Notes under the pieces: generated by a model
Database searches by the model: none
Told to the model about the DNA's origin: nothing
What the model saw: only the letters and a program-made list of their open reading frames with translations
Shown: positions 31,236 through 43,300 of the stretch, piece by piece
Position numbering within the stretch: position 1 is the stretch's first letter
Layout: each line of letters starts with the position of its first letter
Source of the DNA: Darksidea phi
Lineage: Eukaryota > Ascomycota > Dothideomycetes > Pleosporales > Lentitheciaceae
Reading direction: 5' to 3'
DNA: 64,000 nt
Assembly: GCA_030770425.1 (NCBI GenBank)
Contig: JASJFT010000016.1
Location: forward strand, 124,001-188,000
Position numbers and translations under genes: made by a program

Positions 31236-34200
31236 ATGTTGCACCGAAAAAAAATGTCTACCACCTCAGAAAAGGTACATGCTCTACAAAAATATATCGA
31301 AGGTCTAGACCTCCGGGACAAGGAAAAATACCTAAGCACCACCGTCGATCATGTCCTATTAGCGAGCCAAGATCTGCTGGCAAAGCGAACAACATCCAGC
31401 CGTACAGTGTTGTTCTGCACCAGATTGGAACCTATTGTACAGTTTCTCCAAAAGTACGCCAAGGCTATCGACGTCATGGTCCAGCAATCGAATCCTGTGG
31501 CGCTTGCCTGGGGATGTATCAGATGTTTGATCGAGGTCAGTTAGCTATATCATCTTAACTATTTCCGATACTGAAGCAACAGGCTGTGGGCTCATGTACT
31601 TCTTCCGTTGCATATCTGACTTCTACGCTTCAAGAAGTTGGTGATAAGCTACGCGTCTGCCAACAGTTCGATGACATTTACTCGGATTGGCCGCCTTTTC
31701 GTCAATCTCTCACCGACGTGTACTACCATATTTTGGTATTATTGTTTAAGATTCATGATGTCTTGAGATCTCGCAGTAAGTTTTTACGAACTTCCACCGT
31801 CGCTACTCTCGCCAAATGCCTTCCTAGGCTTGCTTCATGGCTAACGCCACTGAGGATATAGCGTTCAGACTTCTCAGAAAGATATTGATGGCGCCATTCC
31901 ACAATGAATTTCAGAACAGCCTACTTGCAATTGCGCGTCACACTGCATTCCTTGAGGGAGAGACGAGATTCGCCCATCACCGCATCGCTCACCTGGAAAG
32001 GCGGAAGCAGCTGATGGAGTGGCTATCACCAGTCGATTCTACGCAAGACATACTTCGAGCAAAGAACAAAATGACGCGGGGAACCTGTCAGTGGATCTTA
32101 GGGAACAGTTCCTACCTCACCTGGAAAGATTGGCAGAGCAACAATCCAATATTATGGCTATCAGGACGGCCAGGTAGTGGGAAGACAATACTCTCGGCAT
32201 CCATCGTGGAAGAACTTCAACGGAATCAACTCGCATCAGAGGAGGCGTGCGTGGCATATTTCTTCTTCGGTTCTAACGATAGCAGAAAGTCCAATCTCCT
32301 CGAAGCTTCTGCTACCATCATCTCCCAACTTATTGCACATCACTCGCAGCTGTCAGCTAGTTTGGTTGCGGCCTTCGAGTCTGCCATTCGGTATGGCCGT
32401 TGCAGGTTATCCTACTCCGATAAGCCTATGCAAATTCTGGCTGATCTGCTCCAAGACCAACGCAAGACATATTTGGTACTCGATGGTATAGATGAGAGCA
32501 CAGACACAATAGACTTACTCAAGCAATTCTTGGCCTTGGAGGGTTTACGAAATCTGCGAATCTTGTGCGCTAGTCGAGACACACCCGAAACGAGAACTCA
32601 ACTATCCAAACACCCTACGTTGAAGCTCACGCCTGCCTCCATTGGAAACGATGTTGATCTCTATCTGCGGACTGAACTAGAACGCATTTCAGACTCTTTC
32701 GGACAAGGTGACCTTCTTGATCTAATATTTCAACAACTCTCTTCTGCGGCCGCTGGATCCTTCCTCTGGGTGTACCTCATGCTCCAAACATTGCGCAAAG
32801 CCTCCAATGCTTTAGACCTTTTCGCAATGACCACGAAGCTTCCTAGAGATCTAGAAGCAATTTACGAGTCTGCACTGCAATCTTTGGATCGAGAACCAAA
32901 TTCTGTCAAACACTTGGCCAAAGACCTTCTCTGCTGGGTCTGCTTTTCAAGACGTCCATTGCGGTGGAAGGAGCTGGAACACGCATTGTCGTTTGACTCT
33001 AATTGCAAAGAAAAACGTGCACAGCGGAAGCCGTTCAAAAGTGCTGTGTTACGCTTATGCAACCCTTTTATTGAGTATGAGCCCCTCACTGACGAGTTTC
33101 GCCTGATTCACTGGTCAGTGTGCGAATTCCTTGCCCGTAGGGATGATCTCGGGTTTTTATCACATCACCGCCTTCCGCCGAATCGTATAGTGCAGAATGC
33201 GCATTCGCTACTAGTACGGGTATGCGTGCAGGAGCTGAATAACGAGGCTGTTGCCAACACCCTGCATATCGACGCTGACCACGCACCCCTTGGTGGATAC
33301 GCAACCCTCAATTGGTGTTATCATCTATTTCACGGATCGGAAACTCAAGATATAAGACGCGAGGTTGAAGACTTTACCTCCCTGGCATGCCGGCGGAAAA
33401 CGTGGATTGCGCGGTATATCCTTCTTCAAATCACTGCATCTCCGTTGCAAGTTATTTTGAAGCAGCTACGCGAAGTGCATGCATGGATAATCCAAGGGAA
33501 AATTGTGCCGACTATTGCTTGCTTTGATGTCCTGCAAGATATGCTCGACACAATCCATCTTCTGAGCACGCAGCGGTCACAACCGCAAATTCCTTCTGCA
33601 TCTATATATCGGCTTGGACATTTCGAAAAGATGATGGTTGTGAGAGATCTAGCACGCGCGTACATGCTAGCTAGTCGGGTACCAGACGCAGTTTCCTGGC
33701 TTACGAAAGCTTTGCAAGTCGTTGAAAAAGAATGCGGCGAAGCCGACATCAGAAGCGTTTGGATTCTAAACAGCCTTGGCATCATGTACGATCAACAAAA
33801 CCGCTTCTCTATGGCAGCCGACACCCAAATGAGAGCCCTGGGCATACAACAGCGCGTACTGGAGTCGAATCATTTGGATATTGTGTGGACAAAGAATGAA
33901 CTTGGTCGTGTCTACCGTCACCTCTCGCTTTTTTCAGAAGCGGAGAAGATGCACTTAGAAGCACTAACAACCTTGGAGAAAACGTGTCCCGGGTCAGATC
34001 CCCAAGTTATATGGACGAAGAATACACTTGCCCGAACATACCGATTCCAGGGTCGCTTCAGCGAGGCTCTCGCGCTACATGAGCATGCACTTGCTACGCA
34101 AGTTTCAACCATTGGACCGGATCATGCCCACACGCTTTGGACGCAGTCAGATATCGCCCGGTGTCTCAGAGACGACGGGAAGTTAATTGAGGCCTACCAA

Positions 34201-34449
34201 CTTCTCTTGAAAGTCGTAGAAGGTCGTTCGAAGACGCTGGGAGAGCTTCACGCCGATACTCTGTGGTCGTTGAATGATATAGGCTTGATTTTGTCCATGC
34301 TCGGTAGGGGGGAAGAGGCAAAGGAATATCATGAGAAAGCATTGCATGGTCAGATAAACTGGCTTGGGAAAGATCACGAGCATACTAGGTGGACGGAAAA
34401 TCTCTTGGGTAATCGGCTCCAATACCTCCACCTGCGACGTAAGGCCTGA
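31236..34449 (+). CDS. DUF7708-NACHT-TPR protein (fungal NLR-like STAND ATPase)
   Basis: Exons 31236-31535, 31583-31775 and 31862-34449 (introns of 47 and 86 nt; the second has branch ggctaac and acceptor atatag) give 1026 aa. A second in-frame ATG at 31254 has the better context and may be the real start. Residues about 45-215 match the helical DUF7708 type found at the N-terminus of fungal NACHT proteins (VQFLQKYAKAIDVMVQQSNP, ALAWGCIRCLIEAVG). NACHT: WLSGRPGSGKTIL (Walker A, 266-273) and TYLVLDGIDES (Walker B, 367-376). The C-terminal ~270 residues are about six 42-residue TPRs of the kinesin-light-chain type (IWTKNTLARTYRFQGRFSEA is one core). Such proteins act as oligomerising sensors in fungal incompatibility and defence; the trigger and effector here are unknown. 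Confidence 0.87.
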
Positions 34450-35020
34450 TCCGGGCCAAGGCAATCTGCCTAAAGATGAACGCGGTCCTCAAAACCTGAT
34501 GAATAGTTGCAAAGTTAATATTGCGGCCTGTTGAACTACTATAGCTTCGTATTTGTGGAGTATCCGGAGTTTTTATTAATCCAACAGCACCCAGCGTGGT
34601 CTAACTTCTATTTTGACGAAGATTCCCACATCAATGTGGTAGTATCTAGCCTCTATGCCGCCCAGCTCCTCACCGAGACCTTTTGGCTCAATTCAAATTG
34701 GTTAGGTTACAGAGTATACTACTTTATCAGGGTTCGGCAAGTTTTTAGCATAGAACTACATATACACAGATGAGCTTCCGTCGTACATATATGGTACTTT
34801 AGAAAGTGAAAGCATTCGTTCAAATAGCCAACTCCGGCCCACAAAGCCAGTTATCCGGCCTTCCCTCACTAGGCCACCCTTCTCCCACATTAACCCATAG
34901 ACCGTATCCGTACCCACGCACGCATCTACCCGACGCGTCGCGCGTCACAAGCAACAGCACTCCAAACTCCTCCACCATCGCCCCCATCCGTACCACACCT
35001 GCCACCGGTTTTCAGCTCCC
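34450..35020. other. intergenic, no gene supported
   Basis: 571 bases. AT-rich up to about 34800, then a GC-richer stretch open in several frames downstream of the small Cys-rich gene. None of these frames shows a family signal. Confidence 0.4.
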
Positions 35021-35257
35021 TCAGCTCGAACCGCTCGACGCTCTCGATTCACTAGAACGCGCACCCGAACTCGTACTGCCAGCATCCTGCTCCCCCAACC
35101 TCGGATGTCGCCTACAAATTCCCCCACGCGTCCCCATAATAATCAGCGTTATATGGCCACTGCATGACGTTCCAAATTCAGGGCAGCGCTCGATTTCAGG
35201 AACGAATTGCACGATGCAGCCGCAGTTAGGATAGATGTAAGCCCCTATGAAGCACAT
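35021..35257 (-). CDS. small Cys/His-rich protein A
   Basis: 78 aa, single exon, ATG at 35257. Not a family I can name. Ordered Cys/His pattern: MC near the start, YPNCGC, ERC, SCSGH, GGICRRHPRLG; then a Ser/Gly-rich tail (DAGSTSSGARSSESRASSGS). The same pattern recurs in the gene at 36088-36279, with identical spacing from YP to RC (15 residues), which supports that both are real coding genes. No signal peptide. The paired Cys and His could bind zinc; this is inference. The tail composition differs from protein B and might hide an unrecognised intron. Confidence 0.55.
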   Translation of the reverse strand: MCFIGAYIYPNCGCIVQFVPEIERCPEFGTSCSGHITLIIMGTRGGICRRHPRLGEQDAGSTSSGARSSESRASSGSS

Positions 35258-36087
35258 CTGGGTATGTTTCGGATTCGGGAATCGGTATTGATGTCGAAAA
35301 GTGTGCAGATTGGGTGGTTCTAGGATGATTGTGGATTGAAGAGTAACGGTGAGGAAGATGCGAAATGGTGACGAGGCATATGTACGTGTAAGTGAAGGGT
35401 TAACTGGTGGTAGAGCTGCACCACACTGTGGTGAGGGTGTGAATGCTGAGTTGCGGTGAGGTCTCGTTTGTAGGAGCGAACGCGCAGTCCAGACTATCGA
35501 CTGCGGTTATCGGTCATTATGAGCATGCTAGATGGTGGAGCTTAAGCTCTTCGTACTTCTATAAGGATTGCAAACTGATAGTAGAGATTCGTGAGTCAAA
35601 CGAAGTTGCCACTTACTTTCGGCGTAGTAAACGCATTCCATCTTTTGCCAAATCATGTACCAATATGTGCCTAGCATTGCTCCTTCCAAGCCACATTATA
35701 CCCAAGATTTGATTTCTACATATGTGGTTTCGTTCAGCTCTAACTATGAAGGGTACTTGCCCACCGCCTCTCGAGCAGGCAGCACTGTAAATCTCTACTG
35801 AAGCAGAACATTAACTTCAGCAGACGTCTTCCAATCATCCACCACTGTTCCCTGCTTTAGCCTGCTTCAGAAACCCCTCGGTACCACGGAGAAAAATGCT
35901 CTTACGAGATTTCATTTCACTGTTGCTCTGCTCTCAGCTAGCGTAGCAGTCTATGCAAAGATCCAAATCAATGCATTGCAAGCAAGTGAACCTTTTCCCT
36001 CACAAATACGATTTATCATATCAGTACAGCTATATTGGAAGATTGTGCCCAATATCCCCCTTGATCCTCATCCTTAGCCTCCACCCG
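35258..36087. other. intergenic between the two small Cys-rich genes
   Basis: 830 bases without a supported gene. A plus-strand frame at 35443-35712 shows no domain. Confidence 0.4.
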
Positions 36088-36279
36088 TCACCTCTGTCGA
36101 ACCTGATTCCCCAACTCCTTATGCTTCACACAAACACCTTCCTTATACCCTCTCAACCATTTGTGACTTAAATGACCAGTACAGCCTCCACTGTACCACG
36201 GCTCGCATCTGTGAATGGGTAGGCAAGTGTATGCTGTACATCCGCAGATGGGATAGAGAAGAACTTCGACGCCACACAT
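36088..36279 (-). CDS. small Cys/His-rich protein B, paralogue of A
   Basis: 63 aa, single exon, ATG at 36279. Pattern: MC, YPICGC, an extra Cys (YTCLP), HRC, GGCTGH, EGVCVKHKELG. Aligned with protein A it keeps Cys2, the YPxCGC block, RC, CxGH, GxCxxH and LG, while most other positions differ, as expected of diverged paralogues under constraint. No signal peptide is visible. Role unknown. Confidence 0.55.
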   Translation of the reverse strand: MCGVEVLLYPICGCTAYTCLPIHRCEPWYSGGCTGHLSHKWLRGYKEGVCVKHKELGNQVRQR

Positions 36280-36519
36280 TGCGATTATACTTTTACGATT
36301 TTGAGAAGAGTTGGCTGCGGTTGTGTGTGAGGAGTTATTTTTGTTGATGTTGTAAGTTTCTCTTGGAAAAGGGAGTCGCTGCGCAGCGATCTGGGTGATG
36401 CAAAAGATTTATACTTCGTTGGTGGGTCTACGTAGGTAGGGTACAACGCACTCGTTGATGTGCTGTCATTCAACACGCACGCGGAGCTACTTCAATGTAA
36501 TCCCACAAATATAGCTTGA

Positions 36520-37405
36520 TCATGCTAGTACATTTAAATCAAGATCTAGCACAGCGGACAAAGTGTATTTAGTAGTTGTTCTGATAACTATCTCATTCTC
36601 CACCTTCTTGCCCTCAACCAACCCCAAATTCTTCCAAATCCCATCCACCCGATGCACGCTTCTTAACTTACCCTTTCCATTAAAGAAATAGCACCTACTC
36701 ATATCCTGATCATGCACCAGCCTCTTCCCCACCAGCTCCCCTCCGTCAAACACGCAATATTCGTCCCCTTCATTCCACCCTTTAATTCGTCTTCTTTTCT
36801 CTGCTCGCTTCATTCGCCGCTTTTTTTGTTTCCAAAACCAAGAGATGTCGCTATCGTCAGAATCTTGGTAGAGAACGTGGAAGTTGAGCCAGGAGCTATC
36901 GGGCGATTGAGTCATCGCGAAGACGGAAGCAGGATGGGAGCGGGGAATAGGGTGAGAAAACTCTTCTCTGAGGGGTTTTAGTGAGTAGTGGATTCAAAAA
37001 TACGGGAAGAAGAGACATATTAGCACTCCATGTATTGGTATCGTTCGCCCATGCGCTGTTTACAAGCTCGTCGTCTTCTCGCTGGTAAAACAGCCATAGT
37101 CCGCTCATATTTCTTGACATGGATATCATCGCCAAAGCTGCATATGGACCCGGACCAGCGACCTTGAGGTTGGCGGTGTTCCAACAGTCTATGGCACTCT
37201 CGGTGCAGTTGTAGCGCACTTCTGAGAATGTGTTGTCATCGTTTTGATAGGCCACGAAAGGCCAGTAGGAAGCGAGTCGCCTATCGTGAGCCGGCGTGAT
37301 ATTTTGCGCACTCAAGCTCTCACTAAAGCCCGTCTCAGAGTTGTCTCTGAATACGAATTCCCGCAGGACAGAGTTCTCATCTAGGTAGAATATATGACTC
37401 TCCAT
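36520..37405 (-). CDS. fucose-specific-lectin-like beta-propeller, 3' part
   Basis: Exons 37405-37004 and 36960-36520 (43-nt intron, branch cactaaa, acceptor agaag-ag) join in frame to 280 aa. The chain has repeated propeller strands of the fungal fucose lectin type: HIFYLDENSVLREFVF, RLASYWPFVAYQNDDNTFSE, GPYAALAMISMS...GLWLFYQRED, and NFHVLYQDSDDSDISWFW. The ATG at 37405 is internal to the fold: lectin-like sequence continues upstream in the same frame but is cut by a tag at 37409-37411. So this is either a truncated gene or the surviving part of a decayed one. Sugar specificity cannot be judged. Confidence 0.55.
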
Positions 37406-37738
37406 TGCCTACCATAAATTAGTGCCAGATGCATTCACGAGCGGCCATGAGTGCTATACCGTCTTTTGAGGCTCGTATATTGATTAATTGTTACATGACG
37501 CCGCCAACGGTGTGCCCTGTTTCGCTTTTACAAATTTGGTTCCCTGGGTCCATGAGTCTCTCGATCTAGATTCCATAGCTGAGAATCGAAGATATCCTTC
37601 CGCATCTTGGGCGTACCAGCCTCAAAATCTGAATGATCTATTTCGTTTTGACCTGCTGCTAGCATTTTTCGCTCTTCCCCAGATTTCTAAGCAGGAGATA
37701 TCATTAGAGTCGCGCGCCCAGTAGTTGTAGAAGAATAC
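37406..37738 (-). pseudogene. decayed 5' part of the lectin-like gene
   Basis: Minus-strand pieces continue the lectin: FFYNYWARDSNDISCLEIWG near 37700-37737, then after a tga GWYAQDAEGYLRFSAMES and DSWTQGTKF, then SWPLVNASGTNLW directly before the tag at 37409. The tga could come from TGG and the tag from CAG or TGG by C:G-to-T:A change. An intron-like piece (gtaaca...gtatag) lies between, but its phase does not match. Confidence 0.45.
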
Positions 37739-38657
37739 CTACTAGCATTCTTCGCATGAGGAAAACGGGTTGACCGTTCCATGACAGTTCGCGTTCGCGT
37801 GCGAGAGCCTGCAAGCTATAAAACCCTTACACCACTGAAATCAGCACCGCCCCATGGAACAGTACCTACCTGTCGGGTCACACAACGGAGAAGTACCAAG
37901 GCTCCGCATGCTAGTAGCTGACACTGTCCAAGGAATTGCTGCGAATATAGACTGAGCAATGTTTGATTGGCAACACGCAAGAGGTGGAATGTTGAGCTGA
38001 TTTGCAGGACCAAGGATTGCGCTGCACCTTTGATTTCGATGTTGGTGGCCTGAAGGAGGCTGAAGCATGGATGTCGAATTGAAGGCGGATATCGCGTGCG
38101 GAACAAGTCAGGGATAAAGTGCACCCTTGATCTCCAGCGGCTATGGCTCTGTTCATGCAAACAATGAGCATGGTTGGTATTTCGGCGCAGGACTGGTTTA
38201 TGCACATGGAGACACTCTACAACTTGACTTCAGCCCGTTCAAACTCTCACGTTGGCCTTGAATCGCTTCTCGTTGTAGGTCGGGATAGCGATAGGGGTAT
38301 TGAAGGCGAGATGGCTTCGGGGCTCAGGAAGGGGAGGACAGAAGGCAGATGAAGCTGGGGGCCTGAACTTGGAGGGCATACGACAAAGTAGCTTCGCAAT
38401 CCAGCTCAGGACCACTGAGATGGACGTATGATTACAAAGCCCTCGTAAGGCTTCAAGATGTGCGAGCACGCGTGCATATTCACGGGGGTAAAGGCGAGTA
38501 AACTGTGGTGTGGAGGGGTTTTGCCCCTCTCGGCTAGACCTGCCGTAAACTGTTTCGTTATTGCCATCACGGTGCTGCCAGTATCAATTCTCCCCAACGT
38601 CAATCGCCACAACATTCCAACCCTGAAAAACCCGTCAACTCCCCCAAAAATCTAACC
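37739..38657. other. intergenic, no intact gene
   Basis: About 0.9 kb between the lectin remnant and the PARG-like gene. Minus-strand frames about 37880-38200 may hold further, unreadable lectin exons; nothing firm. Confidence 0.35.
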
Positions 38658-40160
38658 ATGGGCCGTACAGAGAAATCCCAAGGCCTCGCACCACCCGCGA
38701 TAAGGAAAGACGTCCGCGCAAAACAAGCCCGCCACATCGTCAATAAAGTCATCCCAGCAATCTTAGCGTCAAATGCAAGAGCGAGAAAGGGGGCGGATGG
38801 CAGCGAGCTAATAAGTAATCCGGCACCTTTTAATGCTACCCCAAATGCGGATCAGAGACAGCGGGAAAAGGAAGAGGAAGGTAGTAGGAACGCAAAGTAC
38901 ATAAAAAGGAAAGGCCAAGGACGACGGAAGGCCAAAGGTGGAGTCGATGATAATGGAGAGGAAGTGTTAATAAGGGGTGGAAACGAGAAAGACGCGAAGG
39001 TGAAGAGAGGCGGAAAGAGGGGGAATGTCTCCCTTGACGAAGGGGTATCTCAACTCTCCATACAACCGACGTTGGCCCTAGATCTGCCAAAGCGCACTAT
39101 TCGTATAGTGGCCACCGACACTCTAACAGCAGTCCAGATGCTGATGGCTACGCCCAAGTCCTCCCGGAAGGATCCCAACATATGTGTTCTCAACATGGCG
39201 TCGCCCCTCCGCCCAGGTGGCGGTGTCCTCACAGGCGCAACCTCGCAAGAAGAATTTCTCTGTGCGCGGACTACTCTTTTGCCGTCTCTGAAGGAAAACT
39301 TCTACCGGTTGCCCGAATACGGTGGTATCTTTACACGAGATGTGCTCGTATTTCGCAATGCACTCCCACTCGCCTCCTCCGCGGGTGAACTCAACCCCAC
39401 AGAACGCTACTACGTCGACGTAGTCAGCGCAGGAATGCTCCGCTTCCCCGAAGTCGAGGGTTCTGAAGAAGAACCCAAGACGCTGTCCAAGAAAGACAAA
39501 GTGATTGTCGAGAGGAAGATGAAAGCAGTACTGTGTATAGCATCTTCCCGTAGTGTCAAAAGACTAGTCCTGGGTGCATGGGGCTGTGGTGCTTATGGCA
39601 ACCCTGTTCATGATATTGCAGAACTATGGCACAAGGTTCTGAACAACGAGAGTAGCGGTGGGAAGAAAGGCAAGACGACTGACCCGGTCCAAACCTGGAC
39701 TGGAATTGAGGAATTCATCTTCGCCATCCCAAATCCTACGATGGCACAAGAGTTCGCCCACGCTTTCTCGCCCACGATTCCCGTCGAATCTGGCCCGGGC
39801 GGACCCGTTGAAGACGAACAAGACGAAGAAACCGACACCGTAGCAGAAGAATTAAAAGCAAAGATTGAAGAGATGGAAAGCCAGTTAGGGAGCGTGTGGA
39901 ATTCCGATCTAAAACAGCGAATGGATACAATATTAGACGGCCTAAGAGCACAGCTGCAAGAGCGCAAGCGAGAGGATGGCGGAGAAGACCAGGAGGGGAA
40001 TGATGGGGACGATACTGAAGATAGCGAGAACGTTGTAGACGGAGTTGATGGGGATGTGAGGAGTGATGAGACAGATGAAGATGTTAATGAAGAGACTGAC
40101 CAGGTCGACAGCGAAGATAGCAACCGTAAGGGCGGTCTCAAATTACCACCAGCAACATAG
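38658..40160 (+). CDS. PARG-like macrodomain protein (microbial-type PARG, TIGR02452)
   Basis: Single exon, 500 aa. The central domain, about residues 145-370, carries the signature of poly(ADP-ribose) glycohydrolases: NMASPLRPGGGVLTGATSQE, i.e. GGG (187-189) followed by QEE (197-199), then LCARTTLLPSL, YGGIFTRDVLVFRNA and LVLGAWGCGAYGNPVHDIA. Homologues remove ADP-ribose from proteins. The N-terminal 130 residues are basic and low-complexity (KRKGQGRRKAKGG, KRGGKRGN), suggestive of nucleic-acid binding or nuclear location. The last ~110 residues are very acidic with a short coiled coil (EELKAKIEEMESQLG). Confidence 0.85.
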   Translation: MGRTEKSQGLAPPAIRKDVRAKQARHIVNKVIPAILASNARARKGADGSELISNPAPFNATPNADQRQREKEEEGSRNAKYIKRKGQGRRKAKGGVDDNGEEVLIRGGNEKDAKVKRGGKRGNVSLDEGVSQLSIQPTLALDLPKRTIRIVATDTLTAVQMLMATPKSSRKDPNICVLNMASPLRPGGGVLTGATSQEEFLCARTTLLPSLKENFYRLPEYGGIFTRDVLVFRNALPLASSAGELNPTERYYVDVVSAGMLRFPEVEGSEEEPKTLSKKDKVIVERKMKAVLCIASSRSVKRLVLGAWGCGAYGNPVHDIAELWHKVLNNESSGGKKGKTTDPVQTWTGIEEFIFAIPNPTMAQEFAHAFSPTIPVESGPGGPVEDEQDEETDTVAEELKAKIEEMESQLGSVWNSDLKQRMDTILDGLRAQLQERKREDGGEDQEGNDGDDTEDSENVVDGVDGDVRSDETDEDVNEETDQVDSEDSNRKGGLKLPPAT

Positions 40161-40393
40161 CTCGTTAGAGGTCCACCAACACGTAACAATTCAACATCAT
40201 GCTCCGCTACTGAAAGCAACTATTGTAAGATATTGTGTATGCATTTCATCTCGCTTTTTAAGACACTTACCCATATTTCTAGGATCAATCTTATGCTAGC
40301 TATGCCGTGAATAGATCCACGCTCATCACTCATGTACGCTATGAACATCCTTGCCACCCAGCCCTTTATCCTTTTCTTATCCTCCTCACTGCA

Positions 40394-43300
40394 CTAGCGA
40401 TCACGCTCCTTCATTTCATCCATGACCGTCTTCAGTAACGTCTGATGCTCTTTATTGACCCACTCCCAATACGAAGCCCAAATCCTCAATTTCATGTCAT
40501 CATGACCCTGCACACCGCTCTCCGTACCCATCTGCTTGTTTAACAGTACAGACACCTTCAACACGCCCTTACAACCCTCGTGCAGCTTTTCCAGCTCTTG
40601 CTTGACGGCATTGTCCTTAGGTTTGATGGACAAGACAGCACGGAAGTTTTCGGCGATGGCGTCAAGTCGGGAATGTGTCTGGTCGGGAGCCAGTACCATG
40701 AGCTTGGAGAGCATGAGGTTACAAAGAACACGAATGTCATGTTCGTCACTAATGCCAGCCACGACACGTTCGTAACAGTCCGACAGGTCTGTCGGCGATT
40801 CGGAAAGGGCCGTCTCGAGCAGTGCGTAAAGGGTCTCGTACGCGCTCTTGCGGATCTCTAGACCATCATCGACTTTATGCTTGAATGGGCCCATCTGCAC
40901 CTCGCGAATCAACTCTGGTTTGATCTCCGTCTCCTTTATAGCGAGAGGTAATAGCTGATTCAAAGCAGGGATGATGATGTCGGGTTTATTGTGCAGGGCA
41001 GAATTAAAGGTCGTAAGAGCTAGACGACGATTCTCAAGATCGGGTTCGCTAAGCATCTGCACGAGCATAGGCACAACGACCGGTCGGAGGATCTCATCGT
41101 ACGCCTCATCGGTATCAGCTAGGGTGTATCGCAGAGCTGAGATGACCATGCCGCGAACGCTTGCTTTTCGATCCCCTAGGAAAGCCTAGCATCATTAGCA
41201 TACTTCTCATGTTACACGGATACTGGTTGCTTACCTGAAGTTGCGGAAGGTACGTCTTGGGGTCAATAATAGTGAGCCTGCCGATACATTCCGCGCCAAT
41301 GGCTTTGTTATCTTCGGCTTGAGAAGCCGCGACGAGGTTCTGCCACAACGTAGAGGCAAAGGGGATAATTTCTGACTCCGTACCGTCCTGTTGGAGAATC
41401 TCCTTTACTGAGTGCAGAAGCAAGTATTGCGGGCTTGATGGCTGGCCCATGGTCGACAAGATCACGGGGAGATACTTGCCAACGCTACCAGCTCCGGCTC
41501 GACCAAGAGCCACAGCAGCCGCGAGTGGAACTTGCTCCGACTTGAGCGCGAAGTACTTGATGAAGAGTTGTGGGTCAATGGAGGACTGTGACCCCAGCCG
41601 GAGCGCAGACTCGCCTAGGACGACAAGGGCGAGGCACTTTCGCTTGTCGTCCTTTGCGGTTTCGAGCTCGGTAATGAACTGGTCGAGCTGGACGCCCAAG
41701 CTGCTGCCACCATACACCAGTAGATTTCCAATGACCTTGCCCACAACCTCGGGATGCCCGGAAATACCCACTTCTTGGAGCAATGCTCGCATTAATGCTT
41801 GTCCAGAATGCTGTTCTCCAATGGTCCGCACCAGAGCGAGAAGTGCCTCTAATGAACTGCCACTAATCGTGCCTTGCACAACGCGGCACAAGGCAGCATT
41901 GAGCTCGGGGGTCATGACGGAGCCGGCGTCGTCTTTGACAAAAGTCGCCAGGATAATGAGTGCGGGTCCAAGGAGAAGTAGATCCGCAGCATCTAGCAGG
42001 GGCAAAAGAAGACTAACAATCTGCGATTTGGTCTGGCCGTCCATTTGCGTTCGTGAGAGAGGGTTCAATGCCAGTGTTCGAAGAGCGCTCAAACTCGCGC
42101 CGCGCATGGCTCTACTACCTTTGCGCAGTTGAGCACCGAGCTCTAGGGCAGTATTGCGTACCCATTTCGGGGACAGTTCACCCTGAGCTTTAGTGTGGGC
42201 AGCTATGAAATCAATAGCGCGGACAGAGGCAAGGCGTGTGAGCTCGGTGCGAATACGGTCAGCAAGCAGTTCTAGTCCAGCTACCTGCTTTTGTAGCGAC
42301 ATTAAGCCCTCTGTTCCTGAGCTTCTACCTAGGAGGACACCCAAAACATGGATAGCACTCTGGCGAACCTCAAGGTCGACGTCGTTGGCGGCTATACGGG
42401 TGACAAGGATATCGTACAGCTGCTCCAAGTGCTGTTGATTCTGGGTGCCGGAAGCGACGGACCGAGGAGGCGTCAATGCCTTTATAACCTGTTCTGTAGC
42501 AGCCAGCCCCTCAATTGACAGCTTGCTGTACTTGTCGCGGGCTGCTAGGAGAAGAGCTGGGACGATCTTGGAAAGATAAGGTTGGAGAGACGCTGACGGG
42601 TGCGTGTCTGCAATAGCACCTATCAGCTGTAACGCCTGGATCCGTAGGCTGTTAGCGGTGGCGGAGGCGCTGCTTGTCGCGCCACTACTAGTTTTCGCCG
42701 CATCCACTACAGGCTCGGCGATTTGTGTAAGGTAGCCATCTAGGCCACCGCTCTGAGCGATGACAATATCCTTGAGAAGGACGATGCAGGCGTGTTTTGT
42801 CGAAGGTGGAGAAGAAGACTGCTTAAGAAGTTGCGCCACGCTTCGGACGATGTCTGGGCTCAATCTAGCCAAGCTTCCACGCGGGCCGACAGAGGGTGTG
42901 CCAACTCGGGCTGGCGATTCGAAACCCATGGACAAAGAAGCATTGCCATGGAGGTCGAACATACTGGCATCACTGCCGCCTCTACGTCGCTTCCGACTAG
43001 GTGGAGGAAGCATAGTGCCGCCTTGCGGACGCTCGTCGGCAAACCTGACAGGCGATGGGCCATTGCCAGATTTCCGGACCAAGTTGGATAGCGCAGATAA
43101 AACCTCCAAACGGACATTCTCCTCTCGCTCTTTGAATCGGGCAATTAGCGCTGGAGCCACGCGATTGTACAAGGTTCCATCGTCCAATAGGTCGCCATTA
43201 CTTCGGGTGGATATCAGCGTGTACAGAACCTTGGCAGCACAACGTCGAACTTTCCAGCTCGCGTCCTCATCGTCGTCGTAGCCCGTCTCCTGTTCAAAGT

